NCBI GenBank assembly: GCA_034766995.1
Contig: CM068319.1
Coordinates: forward strand, 18,749,422 to 18,813,421
From: Acanthacorydalis orientalis
Taxonomy: Eukaryota > Arthropoda > Insecta > Megaloptera > Corydalidae
Length of the DNA stretch: 64,000 nucleotides
Reading direction: 5' to 3'
Shown here piece after piece: positions 63,051-64,000 of this stretch (its first letter is position 1; each line of letters starts with the position of its first letter). A program made the position numbers and the translations under genes. The notes under the pieces were generated by a model. The model worked only from the letters and a program-made list of their open reading frames with translations, made no database searches and was not told the DNA's origin.

Positions 63051-64000
63051 CAAAAAGAAAGAAATATAACTAAATGTAACAACGGTATGGCGTCGTAGTC
63101 ATCGAAAACTGTATAGCAAATGTAATGTTCATTTCTTGGAACAAACAAGAGAAATTTTCCGAATGCGGATATAAACGATACATGTATATTACATGTACAC
63201 ACTTGGCTACTGTATATATATATATATAGTAAGAGAGAGAGAAAAATGTATCATAATCTACGAAAAATGTATTCTAGTTACGAAATACAATTTTCAACAA
63301 AACATCGTTACTTTTTCATCCCACATACTTTTTTCAATTAATGTACATACAAATTGAAACAGAAAATAGAAAAAGATAGCGATAATTTAATTATACAAAC
63401 ATATATTCTTGAAGTTCTCACGTCAATTTGATAACAGGATAAAAAATGAGAAAAATATAATAGAAAAAAACATATCAGAATAAATCTGAATTTTTGTCGC
63501 TTGTTTATACTACATATTTTTATAAATGAACTGTGAAATACTTTCTATTATCATCCATATGAAACAATAAATAAAACTGTATCGATTATTTGTTCATTAA
63601 ATGAAAGTTTTTGTGGAAAAAAAAATACAAACTTAACTTGTTGAAACATTTTTATATTAATCTCTTCATTATTTAATGAAACAGGATCTTTTGTTTTCAA
63701 TTAATTATAACAGCACTTTTTATCATATAATCTTTTTTCAATTTGCAAGTATGAAAAATGTCCTCCGATAAATTTGGAAGAGGTTGAAAGAGGAAATCTA
63801 AAATGATTTCAATACTATTTTTTATTATTTTTATTTTCATTAAAAACTTTTTTTTGTTATGTATACGTGGCTCATAGTTTAAATTAAAATCATTTTTAGA
63901 AATATTAAAAACCATTTACAATAAGTAGTAATATATTCAGCTCCTTGACAAAAAAAATGGAAAATATTTTTTGACGAACTAGTAAGTAATACTGTGTTTT
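63051..64000. other. gene-free AT-rich stretch to the right edge
   Basis: No gene was recognised. A 72-codon minus frame at 63697-63915 has no motif. Confidence 0.6.
63212..63243. repeat. (TA)n(GA)n compound microsatellite
   Basis: About 8 TA units, GTAA, then GA units. Confidence 0.9.

Overview
The window looks like non-coding nuclear DNA from an animal, most likely an insect or another arthropod. Roughly three quarters of the bases are A or T (judged by eye). A (TA)n-type microsatellite occurs about once per kilobase. The recognisable proteins are all relics of transposons common in arthropod genomes: mariner-type transposases, a DUF4817-like DDE transposase, RTE-type non-LTR retrotransposons, a piggyBac C-terminus and a hAT terminus. 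Nothing looks bacterial, organellar or viral. I found no complete host protein-coding gene, no rRNA or tRNA gene and no CRISPR array.

Layout. 1-8.3 kb: AT-rich DNA and microsatellites, with possible coding sequence cut by the left edge. 8.36-9.22 kb: decayed, internally deleted DDE transposon on the minus strand. 9.75-10.16 kb: 5'-truncated RTE element on the minus strand, ending in (ATC)21 as read on the plus strand. 11.45-12.71 kb: nearly full-length but dead mariner with terminal inverted repeats (TIRs). 13.85-14.40 kb: short deleted mariner, with another transposase scrap at 14.7-14.9 kb. 14.9-23.6 kb: gene-free. 23.7-24.05 kb: GC-richer island with promoter- and splice-like signals. 24.25-25.11 kb: second RTE-like fragment. 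25-46 kb: gene-free apart from a piggyBac tail (36.6-37.05 kb), a hAT terminus (42.77 kb) and several GC-richer islands. 46.84-47.37 kb: a second deleted mariner sharing its internal junction with the copy at 13.85 kb. 47.4-64 kb: gene-free, with islands at 51.7, 53.6, 57.8 and 62.8 kb.

Two things stand out. First, the two roughly 0.5 kb mariner derivatives appear to carry the same deletion, which suggests a small non-autonomous (MITE-like) family mobilised in trans. Five of the eight transposon relics abut (TA)n tracts. Second, islands of near-balanced base composition stand out sharply from the AT-rich background, and some carry good splice-site or initiator motifs. They could be cryptic exons of a gene with very long introns, or conserved regulatory elements. 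I recognise no protein in them, so this is inference. I did not find a clearly new biological system.
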